DNA of 42,410 nt, from assembly GCF_963678635.1 (NCBI RefSeq), contig NW_026971278.1, positions 229,393 through 271,802 on the forward strand, in the 5' to 3' direction. The notes below the pieces were generated by a model. It saw only the letters and a list, made by a program, of their open reading frames with translations. It was not told where the DNA came from and made no database searches. This document shows positions 24,001 through 35,700 of the stretch, one piece after another. A program made the translations under genes and the position numbers. The first letter of the stretch is position 1. Each line of letters opens with the position of its first letter. Origin of the DNA: Symsagittifera roscoffensis. Taxonomy: Eukaryota; Xenacoelomorpha; Acoela; Convolutidae.

Positions 24001-26689
24001 CTTCGTCACATGTTATCATGGTTTTCGTGTAGATATTTATCCCATCTATGTTTAATATCACCTCATGCGGACCGTAAGGCTCCGAGTATCTGTTTTCGTC
24101 GCGGACTGACTTGCTGCCACTTCTTGTGAGTAGTCCTCACGGCTCTAGAAATTGTCCGTGGACTTATTGCGCTTAATTAATCTGCGTACACATCAATGTG
24201 CACTATCGTCTGATCGCTGGGTTCGCTCAGGTTCCTCGTTACTTCGTGGCCGCCCAGAGTGATCATTGACCTTATCCTGGCTCCAATCTTCGTTATGCCG
24301 AATGGCTTTCCCGTCACCATTTTCAGAGAGATGCAATTTCCACTCTTTGTCGCTCCCACTTCGGCTTCTGGCTTTGGCACTAACCCACTTAACGTCTCGT
24401 TCAACTTCTACATTTCGATCTCTTGTTTCAATCGTTGCTCGACTTCCTTCGTTGCTAGGTCTTGTTTCATTTTGTTGATGGCCTCTGCAGCTGCTCTCTC
24501 ATAGTTTATCTCCAGAGAATTCATGGCGTCGGCCTCCATGGCACTCTTGACTTGCGTTGCAGCCTTCACCGTCTAGGTCGGTAATTACGCACTCGGGGCC
24601 TCCAAGTCTTTTGTTTCAAACTCCGTTTGTCTGCTTCTCTGGTTCTGCACCGCCACCAACGCCAACTTGTGCTTGGGGTGACTCTGGTTCTTGACTGCTT
24701 CCCAAAACAATGGACAGTACATCCTGAAGTGCCCCTCTTGATTGCAGAAGAAGCATCTCGCGCCTATTTTGATGACCAAGCCACTATAGAACTCGTGTTC
24801 TTCCATCTGGCTCATATCTTCCTCATCCGGTGCATATCCTAGGCTCTTCATGCCCTGCTTCTATGTCGTGCAATCCGCCTCGTGATGATCCGCTGACCCG
24901 AGATTTGCGCATGATCTACGTTTGTCCATGTAATCTCTAGGCATGTACCATGACAACCTTTGTGGTTGACTCCCCCTTGCATATTCCTGTTTTCTGAGTA
25001 CGAGTACTTCTTAGGCTTCATCAGCATGTACTTCCTTGACTTTTGTCTCATCTCTTCTGGAGTCTGTGCATTATCTTTCGACAGTGTATAGTACGTTGCC
25101 AACATTGTTCTCAAGTCGTCACTTTTTACCCCATCGATAAACTTCGAGGCGGTGCCAAAGTTCCTTCTGTTTGTTGACTCTTCAGGATCACCCTTTCTCA
25201 AGCTCTCAAAATCATCCACGAACCGATCAATTGATTCATCGTCCCTTGGCCTTCTCTTTTCAAATCGCATCATCGCTTGGTGACCCTTCATGCCTGACCC
25301 GAATCAATTCAACAATATCTCGAAGATCTTGTCCGCAGTGTCGCGTTCCTCCTCCTTCTTCGCAACTACACATTTTAACGTTGCTCAATAACTACACATT
25401 TTAACGTTGCTTAATGTTGCTCAATATCGCCGTGCAGGCCTGTCTCTCGTCATTCAAGTTCTTGTTCCAGGTGTAATCACATTTCTTCTACCCATGTGTG
25501 GATGCACGCATCTGAGTCATCTTTAAGTTCTTTCGGCTTCTTGAATGTTTTCCTGGATTAGCCATCTCCTCTTTCACTCGAGTCAGTGTTCCTCTTGGCG
25601 AAGGCCTCCAGTGTCCTGTTCATCATTTTTCAGGTGCTCGCCCTCGTCATGGCATCCGGTCCCATGTTATTGTTCGTCGTGGAATCCCCTGGACCATTCG
25701 TCGTATTTGTTGTTCCACTCTTCATAATTGTCTTGGCCCCCTCGTTGCTGTGCTTGCTGCATCCCGGATTAACGGTAACGGTGTTGACTCCCGTTTGTTC
25801 CATTGTGGTTCCACGAAATCGACTCTGTTGCCTTGTGTTCGATTTGTTACCAGAGTATCTTGTGTTATAGCGTTTCTCAAGATGGCATCCAGTTTGGACT
25901 GTATGGCACACGAACTCTCCGCCTGTTCTCTGCTCATAGTGTCCATCCTCGTCTCCAGATTCCCTAGCTTGCTGTTCACGGTGTCATACAGTTGCTTCTT
26001 TTCTTGCATGTCTTTCTTGATGTTCTTCTCTCGGTCTCTGTCAGTGGGCTCTACCTTGTCTGACATCTGCTGAAGTTTTTCCTCCGTCGCTCTTGCCAGT
26101 TTAAAATAGTTGTCCAGATACTCGTTTTTTTGTATCTTGTTTCCTTCTTTATCACTTCTCGATCCTCCTCGCTGCATTTTAGTTTTTTGTCGATCTGATT
26201 TAACTTCGACATTAAATCGCCCAGCTCAAATGGTTGTTTCATGGCCAGCTGTTGCCCCATGACTAGCTGTTGCCCCATGGTTGACCTCATCGTCATCTTG
26301 GTTGGCCTGTGTTGTTATCGTGGAAACTGTTCCAAACGTTTTGCCTTTCTCGGCCTTCGGTTCTTCCTCCACTATGTCTCTAGATTTCATTCCGACCATC
26401 ATTGCGAACCTCTCTGTGAATGATGTTCTTTTCCTTTGAGACTCGTCTTTTATGGTTTCTGGCGTGTTGCCCGTCGTGTCCTCCACGGTGTCTATCGGCG
26501 ATAACTTTCCATCGACTTTTGGTTTTGTTCCTCTGCATTCGGCATCGGTGTCGACTCCGTTGTCTTCTTCTCCACTTCATCAACACTCTGATCTGGTGTC
26601 TCAAGATCAATTTCTATAGCAGGTTCCGTTCGTCCCTCCTCAGCACTTCCTCTCGTCTTGCTTTCCTTTGCGCTTCTTGTGTTGACCAT
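24001..26689 (-). pseudogene. gag: Gag of family B (left copy), decayed
   Basis: Reads leftward from an ATG near 26689 (MVNTRSAKESK). An acidic region comes first, then a coiled-coil region (26177-25722), a capsid-like region with GHQAMMRFEKRRPRDDESIDRF (25287-25222), two zinc knuckles (the first reads CANL, missing a Cys, near 24915; the second CFFC...H...C is complete near 24744) and a post-knuckle region. The similarity to element A gag continues through PYGPHEV...DGINIYTK right up to 24001, where element A's LTR begins. The frame is broken at least six times, and a 26 bp tandem duplication (about 25364-25413) adds one break. Expression is unlikely. Confidence 0.8.
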
Positions 26690-27058
26690 GCTCAGTGAAA
26701 ATTTCTTTCCTAATAATTTTTGGTCCAACTGCATCGCTTTCGTCGCGACGAGTTATGTTTTGTCTTTGACTCCAGATCTCTTTTTTTCTGCTATTGGTAC
26801 CCTACTTCGTCTCATGATTTTTATTTACAATTTTTTTCTATCTACAATATTAATATTTTCAATTTTCTCTTCTAAGGATAAAAACTCTAAAAACATTCCT
26901 AAGTCTCTTAACTATAATAAATCTTCAACTCGTGATCTTATTTTAGTAGATTTTTCTTGATTATAATCGTTCTGACGAGTCCCTTTGCTTTTAAGTGAGG
27001 GTGAGCTATTTCGCACTGTCAAAAGATCTTTTGGTACCGTCACACAGCTTTTTTGTAC

Positions 27059-28013
27059 CGTCCCAAGACTTCCTGGTACTGTCCCAAGACTTCTATGTAC
27101 TGTCCCAAGACTCTCTCGTGCTGTCCCAAGACTTCTCTGAACTGTCCCAAGACTTCCTCGTGCTGTCCCAAGACTGTACTGTCACAAGACTGCACTGTCC
27201 AAGACCACTGTCCCAAGACTGCACTGTTCCAAGACTACCGTCCCAAGACTGTACTGTCCCAAGACTACCGTCCCAAGACTACTGTCCCAAGACCACTGTC
27301 CCAAGACCACTGTCCCAAGACCACTGTCCCAAGACCACTGTCCCAAGACACTGTCCCAAGACCACTGTCCCAAGACCGCTGTCCCAAGACCACTGTCCCA
27401 AGACCACTGTCCCAAGACCACTGTCCCAAGACCACAGTCCCAAGACCACTGTCCCAAGACTACTGTCCCAAGACCACTGTCCCAAGACGACTGTCCCAAG
27501 ACCACTGTCCCAAGACCACTGTCCCAAGACTACTGTCCCAAGACTACTGTCCCAAGACCACTGTCCCAAGACCACTGTCCCAAGACCACTGTCCCAAGAC
27601 CACTGTCCCAAGACCACTGTCCCAAGACCAGTGTCCCAAGGTTGCACTGTCCCAAGACTGCACTGTCCTAAGACCGTACCAAGACTGCTCTGGCCCAAGA
27701 CTGTCCCAAGACTGCATCGTCCCAAGACTACACTGCCCCAAGACCACTGTCCCAAGACCACTGTCCCAAGACCACTGTCCCAAGACCACTGTCCCAAGAC
27801 CACTGTCCCAAGACCACTGTCCCAAGACCACTGTCCCAAGACACTGTCCCAAGACCACTGTCCCAAGACCGCTGTCCCAAGACCACTGTCCCAAGACCAC
27901 TGTCCCAAGATCACTGTCCCAAGACCACAGTCCCAAGACCGCACTATCCCAAGACTGCTGTCCGAAGACTGCTGTCCCAAGACTACTGTCGCAAGACTGC
28001 ACTGTCCCAGGTT
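27059..28013 (-). repeat. 14 bp minisatellite, left array
   Basis: On the minus strand the unit is GTCTTGGGACAGTG, roughly 65-70 copies. The gag-proximal end (27059-27190) uses longer, degenerate units of about 21 bp with TTCCTCGTG-type inserts. Variant phrases such as the TTGGGCCAGAGCAG unit (near 27680) are shared with the right array, so both arrays had common variants before separation. Confidence 0.92.
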
Positions 28014-28794
28014 TTCTCTACCAAGTGTTGGGATAGTGGGAGCTCTTCTCTTTCGTTGTCGGGACTCTCGAACCACTGTACCTGGTACCACCACTTGAGG
28101 TCTACTAAAAAATTTTCCCAAAAAACTCAATCTTGCTGGCCAAAAATTAGAATTAACATCCCCCCTGTATTTATCTCCCTTTTAATATTTTGATGCAAGT
28201 TGAAACCCAACTTGTTCGGGGTGTTTCCTGATCACCTATTTGTTCAAAACCGATTAAAATTTTTTACCAAAAACGTGAAAATTTAAACAGGGAAAAAATA
28301 ATAAGGACAGAGAAATAAACCCACCTAAAATTCAAAGGTGACATGTATCAACCTTTTATTAGAAAAAACCTTTGGTACCTGATTGCCACGCGTTTTCCTC
28401 TCCCCTGCTAGCAATCTTAAAGGGTATCACATATACTGTCTATTTCCGTTCCCCCACCCAATCCGACCCGGGTACCTGCCTTAATTCGATCTTAAATCTG
28501 GATATCCGCTTCTTATAATCAACGCGTGTAAGATTCTAATATAACTAAATCGACGATGTCGATCAATTAGTTACTCTAATGTGTCCCCCCTTTTTACAAA
28601 TTAAAACCGCCAACCTGTAACCTAACCAGCCCCCCTTCTAACCTCCCCCCTCTTTAGCCCCCCTCTTAAGCCGAAAATTACCCTAAGCGCCGGGTGCTGA
28701 ACCTCTTGAGAGAAAACCGTAGAACCTGTTTCCAGGCCTGCTAGAAAAAAAACGTTCCTCAAAACACTTGGGTTCCGCTTATCCAATTTTACAC

Positions 28795-29091
28795 TTATTT
28801 CCTATAATGTAATGTGGATTTTAACGATACCCGTTTGACCAACTTGAGAACACCCCCGTCCTCTTTTGTTGTTCTGATTACGTGCTGGTTGTCTCCGTGC
28901 CGTGTCCTGCACCTGATCACCAGCACCACTTTCCCACTTGGCTGGTCACCTGTTCCAGTCAAATCTCCTAATGGTCCAGCTAAGTCCCTGTGAACCATTT
29001 TCCTACTCGACTGGTCACCTCTTCCAGTTAAGTCTCCCAGTGGTCCAGCTATGTTGCACGCTATCTGAAAACCCTTAACAACGCCCCACAC
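28795..29091 (-). other. Conserved leader segment with tandem stem-loops (98-codon ORF), left copy
   Basis: Contains two tandem units of about 70 bp, each with TGACTGG...CCAG(T/C)CA able to form a stem. A 98-codon frame is open in both family B copies and encodes an internal repeat (LAGPLGDLTG.GDQ.S.K.V). The ORF begins near the Pol-unrelated leader middle. It may be a small protein or simply a structured RNA; substitutions between copies are both conservative and non-conservative. Confidence 0.45.
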
Positions 29092-29508
29092 TCGGGCACC
29101 TTAGTAAATTGCTGAATTGATTGAAACGATCGGTCTTATAAAAACAGTCTGGGTATACTAATTAATTAATTAAAAGTTTTGATCCCTTTAATCTGGTGTC
29201 AAAATCACTGCCATTTTTTTTCGTATTTTAGTTTTTGTTCCTTTTTCTATCCATTTTTTGGTTTTTGTTTCGCTTTTTGTCTTTTTGCTCGTCTTTTTGT
29301 CCCCCTAGTTACCCTTCTTACTGAGTTAGCTAAGCCTCGTCCGGAGAGCGTACCAGGAAGTTTTCTCGAGTTTTCTTAAAAAGCTATCACGGTACAACCG
29401 GAAGGCTTACACGTTCCCGCTGAACCGTATCACAGGTACTCTAGAATGGGCATGTAGCCCGAAACTGTGTCAAGTGGGTTCGTCTCCGTAGTCATGATGT
29501 CGTGAAAA

Positions 29509-29523
29509 CAACCAGGAGCGCCA
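29509..29523 (-). promoter_or_regulatory. Primer-binding site, family B left copy
   Basis: On the minus strand TGGCGCTCCTGGTTG, 10 bases after the LTR end, matching the PBS of element A and of the right copy except for two of the last three bases. Confidence 0.65.
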
Positions 29524-29533
29524 TAAAACACTA

Positions 29534-30319
29534 TGTATTAGTCGACTACTTCAGTCACATATGAGATTAACAAAAAATAGGCCCTATAACCATTGGCTCA
29601 AGAGTCAGGGACACTATCTCTCGTGTTTTTCCACCTCGAACGGTCGGAACCAATTCTGTTCACTTGTGACATGAGACTAAAGACCCGTTACAGCTTAACG
29701 GCCACTACCAAAATACCCCCATTCTAGAAAATAAGAACGTCCCCATACTTAGGTCTCAAAATACCCAAAATACGCGAACACCGTTAAAAACAGGTTCGGA
29801 ACAGTCCTTCAGTTACTTTTTATTTGACAGTGGAACTTTGATCCATTTCTGATGGATCAACCTAAAACTCATCTTACCTAAACACAACATTCATAAAACA
29901 CACTCAAGAAAGCTAAATTGAGTACTCACATATCGGCACACTCAAGAATTTGAGGTTACTAAATTAATAAGCAACTTAAGAATAAATTGGGAATTAAGTT
30001 TGATTCAATAAGTTCTAATGGAACAAGTTTTAGCTTGAGAATTGAGTTTTTGGTCTGGACCATTGGGAGACTTCGATTGTCTACCTTTCGACTGAAGGCT
30101 CACTCTGGTCCAATTGAATATCGATGTTCTTTAGCTCGCGATTACGCTCTGTCTCCTGTCACGATTAAGACAGCTCTACTCTCTTTCAATGAAGTATCGG
30201 AAATTGCGAATAGCAATTTCCTGCTGCCAAATTTGACTACATTGCTGCGATTATGATTCGGTCGTTCTGATCTTATTTTTCTTATATTTTCAGTTGTCGT
30301 GAGGAACTTGAGCATGACA
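29534..30319 (-). repeat. LTR of family B, left copy
   Basis: On the minus strand it runs from TGTCATGCTCAA (30319) to TAATACA (29534), about 786 bp, with AATAAA at 29824-29819. It is the inverted counterpart of 30443-31217. A GCCGTGTTTTTAA-like region resembles the element A LTR. The outer boundary is uncertain, because similarity between the arms extends about 30 bp further toward the centre. Confidence 0.65.
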
Positions 30320-30442
30320 TGTCTAATTCCAGTTTTTGAAAAATTCCTGTGCCAGTCGTCATATCTGGAAATTTGACCTTGAGGAATACAAAATACGTAG
30401 TTTTGGGATGAAATTTAGTTTTTCAAAAATTTGAATTGAGCC
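30320..30442. other. Centre of the head-to-head palindrome
   Basis: Similarity between arms continues to about 30352 and from about 30410. The remaining 55-60 bp are unique and show no gene. This is the only spacer between two opposed LTRs. Confidence 0.6.
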
Positions 30443-31217
30443 TGTTATGCTCAACTTTCTCGCGACAACTGAAAACATCAAAAATAAAATGCGGGAAATT
30501 TATCATATAAAAACAGTGGGAAATTGATATTCGCAATTTCCGTCATAGAAAACGAGAGTAGAGCTGTTCTATCTGATATAGGAGACAGAGCAAACACAAG
30601 AGCATATCGAAATTCAACTGAACCAGAGTGAACCTTCAGTGGAAAGGTGGAAAACTGAAGTCTCCCAATGGTTCAGACCCTAAAACTATATTCTCAAGTT
30701 AAAACTCAATTCCTGTGATTGGGATTCATTGATAGCAAACTTCTCAAGTTATCATCAGTCGTATTTATGCTAGAGTTACTAATTAGCTTAATTACTGCGA
30801 TACTCAAGTGTGCTGGTATGTGAGTACTCAATTTAATTTTCCCGAGTGTATTTTGTGATAGTTATGTTGAGATAAGGCGAGTTTTAGATTGATCCCTCTG
30901 AAATGGATCGAAGTTCTACTGTCTAATAAAAAGTAACTTAACGGATTGTTCCGACCCTGTTTTTAACGGCGTTCGTGTATTTTGGGTATTTTGAGACCTA
31001 AGTATGGGGACGTTCTTATTTTCTAGAGTGGGGGGTATTTTGGTAGTGGCCTCTAACTTGTAACGGGTTTTAGTCTCATGTCGCAAGCGAACCGAATTGG
31101 CTCCGACCCTTTTGAGGTAGAACAACACAAGAGATAGTGTCCCTGACTCCTGAGCCAATGGTTATAGGGCCTATTTTTCTTAAGCCTCATATGTGACCGA
31201 AGTAGATGAATGTTACA
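30443..31217 (+). repeat. LTR of family B, right copy
   Basis: Starts TGTTATGCTCAA and ends TGTTACA (775 bp), with AATAAA at 30925-30930. The segment GACCCTGTTTTTAACGGCGTTCG resembles the corresponding part of element A's LTR, showing that families A and B are related. Its end and the following TAGTGTTTTTATGGCGCTCC match element A after its LTR. Confidence 0.7.
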
Positions 31218-31228
31218 TAGTGTTTTTA

Positions 31229-31243
31229 TGGCGCTCCTGGGTG
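31229..31243 (+). promoter_or_regulatory. Primer-binding site, family B right copy
   Basis: TGGCGCTCCTGGGTG, identical to element A's PBS, 11 bases after the LTR end. Confidence 0.7.
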
Positions 31244-32732
31244 TTTTTACGACATCATGACTACGGAGTCGAACCCACATGACACAGCTCCGGGCTATAT
31301 GCCCATTCTAGAGTACCGGTGGTACGGTTCAGCGGGAACGTGTAAACCTTCCGGCTGTACCGTGATAGCTTTTTAACAAAACTCTAGAAAAATTCCTGGT
31401 ACGCTCTCCGAACGAAGCTTAGCTAACCGAGTAAGGGGGGTAACTAGGGGGACAAAAAGACGAGCAAAAAGACAAAAAGCGAAACAAAAACCAAAAAAGG
31501 AATAGAAAAAGGAACAAAACCTATAAAACGAAAAATGGCAGTGACTTTGACACCAGAATAAATGGATCAAAACTTTTTGTTTATGAAATAGTATACCCAG
31601 ACTGTTTTTATAATACCGATCGTTTCAATAAATTCAGCAATTTAATAAGGTGCCCGGGTGTGGGACGTTGTTAAGGGTTTTCAGATAGCGTGCAACATAG
31701 CTGGACCACTAGGAGACTTATCTGGAAGAGGTGACCAGTCAAGTAGGAAAGTGGTTCACAGGGACTTAGCTGGATCATTAGGAGATTTGACTGGAACAGG
31801 TGACCAGCCAAGTGGGAAAGTGGTGCTGGTGATCAGGTGCAGGACACGGCACGGAGACAACCAGCTTGTAATCAGAACAACAAGAGAGGACGGGCGTGTT
31901 CTCAAGTTGATTAAACGGGTATCGTTAAAATCCACATTACATTATAGGAAATAAGTGTAAAATTGGATAAGCAGAACCCCACTGTTTTGAGGAATGTTTT
32001 TACTCTAGCAGGCCTAGAAACAGGTTCTACGGTTTTCTCTCAAAAGGTTAAGAAACTGGCGCTTAAGGTAATTTTCGGCTTAAGAGGGGGGCTAAAGAGG
32101 GGGGAGGTTAGAAGGGGGGCTGGTTAGGTTAGAGGTTGGTGGTTTTAGATTGTGAAAAGGGGGGACACATTAGAGTAACCAATTAATCGACTTCGTTGAT
32201 TTAGTTACATTAGAATCTTACACGTGTCAATTATAAGAAGCGGATATCCAAAATAAGATTAAATTAGGCTAGGTACCACGGTCGGATCAGGTGGGGGGCA
32301 CCGAAGCGGACTCGGATAGAAAATAAACCATACGATTGTTAGCAGGGGGGAGGAAAACGCGTGGCAATCAGGTACCAGACGTTTTTTCGAAAAAAGTTTG
32401 ACATCTGTCACGTTTGAATTTTAGGTGGGTACACCCCTCTATTTTTAATTACTTTTGCTGTTTAAATTTTTACATTTTGGTGAAAATTTGTTATTGGTTT
32501 CTGAACGAACAGGTGATCACAAGATACCTGCTAACAAGTTGATTTTCAACTTGCCTGAAACATCGGAAGGGAGATAAATACAGGGGGGTCAGCATTTGAA
32601 GCTTTTGGCCATTAATATTGGGTTTTTGGGAAAGTTTTTTTTTCTAGAGCTCAAGTGGTGGTAAAAGGTACGGTGGTTCAAGAGTCCCCACAATGAAGAA
32701 GAAGAAATCCTACTATCTAGACACTTGGTGAT
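31244..32732 (+). other. Leader of family B, right copy, before the array
   Basis: About 1.5 kb, the same length as the left copy between PBS and array. It includes a tRNA B-box-like sequence on the minus strand (31276-31261), an A-rich tract (31447-31545), the 98-codon segment and a G-rich stretch (32085-32165). No other gene seen. Confidence 0.65.
31658..31954 (+). other. Conserved leader segment with tandem stem-loops (98-codon ORF), right copy
   Basis: Counterpart of 28795-29091 with about ten amino-acid differences over 98 codons and no stop in either copy. Two tandem units each have (T)CTGGAA.AGGTGACCAG, which can pair. Whether the selected product is RNA or peptide cannot be decided by eye. 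Confidence 0.45.
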
Positions 32733-35700
32733 AAGTCTTGGGACAGCACCGAAAAAGTCGTGGGACAGTGCAGTCTGGGGACGGTCTTGGGGCAGTGCAG
32801 TATTGGGACGGTGCAGTCTTGGGACAGTCTTGGGCCAGAGCAGTTTTGGTACGGTCTTGGGACAGTACAGTCTTGGGACTGTACGGTCTTGGGACAGTGC
32901 AGTCTTGGGACAGTGCAGTCTTGGGACACTGGTCTTGGGACAGTGGTCTTGGGACAGTGGTCTTGGGACAGTGGTCTTGGGATAGTGGTCTTGGGACAGT
33001 AGTCTTGGGACAGTAGTCTTGGGACAGTGGTCTTGGGACAGTGGTCTTGAGACAGTGGTCTTGGGACAGTGGTCTTGGGACAGTGCTGTTGGGACAGTGG
33101 TCTTGGGACAGTGGTTTTGGGACAGTGGTCTTGGGACAGTAGTCTTGGGACAGTGGTCTTGGGACAGTGGTCTTGGGACAGTGGTCTTGGGACAGTGGTC
33201 TTGGGACAGTAGTCTTGTGACAATAGTCTTGGGACACTAGTCTTGGGACAGTAGTCTTGGGACAAGGGTCTTGGGACAGTAGTCTTGGTATGGTCTTGGG
33301 ACAGTACAGTCTTGGGACGGTACGGTCTTGGGACAGTGCAGTCTTGGGACAGTGCAGTCTTTAGACACTGGTCTTGGGACAGTGGTCTTGGGACAGTGGT
33401 CTTGGGACAGTGGTCTTGGGACAGCGGTCTTGGGACAGTAGTCTTGGGACAGTAGTCTTGGGACAGTGGTCTTGGGACTGTGGTCTTGGGACAGTGATCT
33501 TGGGACAGTGGTCTTGGGACAGTGGTCTTGGGACAGCGGTCTTGGGACAGTGGTCTTGGGACAGTGTCTTGGGACAGTGGTCTTGGGACAGTGGTCTTGG
33601 GACAGTGGTCTTGGGACAGTGGTCTTGGGACAGTGGTCTTGGGACAGTGGTCTTGGGACAGTGGTCTTGGGACAGTGGTCTTGGGGCAGTGCAGTCTTGG
33701 GACGATGCAGTCTTGGGACAGTCTTGGGCCAGAGCAGTCTTGGTACGGTCTTGGGACAGTACAGTCTTGGGACGGTACGGTCTTAGGACAGTGCAGTCTT
33801 GGGACAGTGCAACCTTGGGACACTGGTCTTGGGACAGTGGTCTTGGGACAGTGGTCTTGGGACAGTGGTCTTGGGACAGTGGTCTTGGGACAGTAGTCTT
33901 GGGACAGTAGTCTTGGGACAGTGGTCTTGGGACAGTGGTCTTGGGACAGTGGTCTTGGGACAGTGGTCTTGGGACAGTGGTCTTGGGACAGTGGTTTTGG
34001 GACAGTGGTCTTGGGACAGTGGTCTTGGGACAGTGGTTTTGGGACAGTGGTCTTGGGACAGTAGTCTTGGGACAGTGGTCTTGGGACAGTGGTCTTGGGA
34101 GAGTGGTCTTGGGACCGTGGTCTTGGGACAGTAGTATTGTGACAATAGTTTTAGGACACTAGTCTTGGGACAGTAGTCTTGGGACAAGGGTCTTGGGACA
34201 GTAGTCTTGGGACAGTAGTCTTGGGACACTAGTCTTGGGACAGTAGTCTTGGTACGGTCTTGGGACAGTACAGTCTTGGGAGGGTGCAGTCTTGGGACAG
34301 TCTTGGGCCAGAGCAGTCTTGGTACGGTCTTGGGACAGTACAGTCTTGGGACGGTACGGTCTTGGGACAGGGCAGTCTTAGGACAGTGCAGTCTTGGGAC
34401 ACTGGTCTTGGGACAGTGGTTTTGGGACAGTGGTCTTGGGACAGTCTTGGGCCAGAGCAGTCTTGGTACGGTCTTGGGACAGTACAGTCTTGGGACAGTG
34501 CAGTCTTTAGACACTGGTCTTGGGACAGTGGTCTTGGGACAGTGGTCTTGGGACAGTGGTCTTGGGACAGCGGTCTTGGGACAGTAGTCTTGGGACAGTA
34601 GTCTTGGGACAGTGGTCTTGGGACAGTAGTCTTGGGACAAGGGTCTTGGGACAGTAGTCTTGGGACAGTAGTCTTGGGACACTAGTCTTGGGACAGTAGT
34701 CTTGGTACGGTCTTGGGACAGTACAGTCTTGGGAGGGTGCAGTCTTGGGACAGTCTTGGGCCAGAGCAGTCTTGGTACGGTCTTGGGACAGTACAGTCTT
34801 GGGACGGTACGGTCTTGGGACAGTGCAGTCTTGGGACAGCGCAGTCTTGGGACACTGGTCTTGGGACAGTGGTTTTGGGACAGTGGTCTTGGGACAGTCT
34901 TGGGCCAGAGCAGTCTTGGTACGGTCTTGGGACAGTACAGTCTTGGGACAGTGCAGTCTTTAGACACTGGTCTTGGGACAGTGGTCTTGGGACAGTGGTC
35001 TTGGGACTGTGGTCTTGGGACAGTGATCTTGGGACAGTGGTCTTGGGACAGCGGTCTTGGGACAGTGGTCTTGGGACAGTGTCTTGGGACAGTGGTCTTG
35101 GGACAGTGGTCTTGGGACAGTGGTCTTGGGACAGTGGTCTTGGGACAGTGGTCTTGGGACAGTGGTCTTGGGACAGTGGTCTTGGGACAGTGGTCTTGGG
35201 GCAGTGTAGTCTTGGGACGATGCAGTCTTGGGACAGTCTTGGGCCAGAGCAGTCTTGGTACGGTCTTGGGACTTGGGACAGTACAGTCTTGGGACGGTAC
35301 GGTCTTAGGACAGTGCAGTCTTGGGACAGTGCAGTCTTGGGACACTGGTCTTGGGACAGTGGTCTTGGGACAGTGGTCTTGGGACAGTAGTCTTGGGACA
35401 GTAGTCTTGGGACAGTGGTCTTGGGACAGTGGTCTTGGGACAGTGGTCTTGGGACAGTGGTCTTGGGACAGTGGTCTTGGGACAGTGGTCTTGGGACAGT
35501 GGTCTTGGGACAGTGGTCTTGGGACAGTGGTCTTGGGACAGTGGTTTTGGGACAGTGGTCTTGGGACAGTAGTCTTGGGACAGTGGTCTTGGGACAGTGG
35601 TCTTGGGAGAGTGGTCTTGGGACAGTGGTCTTGGGACAGTAGTCTTGTGACAATAGTTTTGGGACACTAGTCTTGGGACAGTGGTCTTGGGACAGTGGTC

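Larger units (their letters stand above)
26690..29508 (-). other. Leader of family B, left copy
   Basis: Non-coding region between PBS (29509) and gag ATG on the minus strand. It holds the 1 kb minisatellite (27059-28013), the tandem stem-loop/98-codon segment (28795-29091) and an A-rich tract (about 29215-29310, seen as T-rich on +). Between 26740 and 27000 it is AT-rich with no feature seen. Confidence 0.7.

Noticed and set aside
25545-26073. Plus-strand Ser/Cys/Phe-rich frames at 25.5-26.7 kb
   Set aside because: They are the complement of family B gag, whose minus-strand translation aligns in order with element A gag including zinc knuckles.
26995-28130. Long repetitive frames on both strands of the left array
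   Set aside because: A 14-base unit without stops gives the same 14-residue repeat (LGTVVLGQWSWDSG or PKTTVPRPLSQDHC) in every frame of a strand; length here is not evidence of coding.
29987-30256. 89-codon plus-strand frame at the palindrome
   Set aside because: Lies antisense within the left LTR and is not kept in the right LTR.
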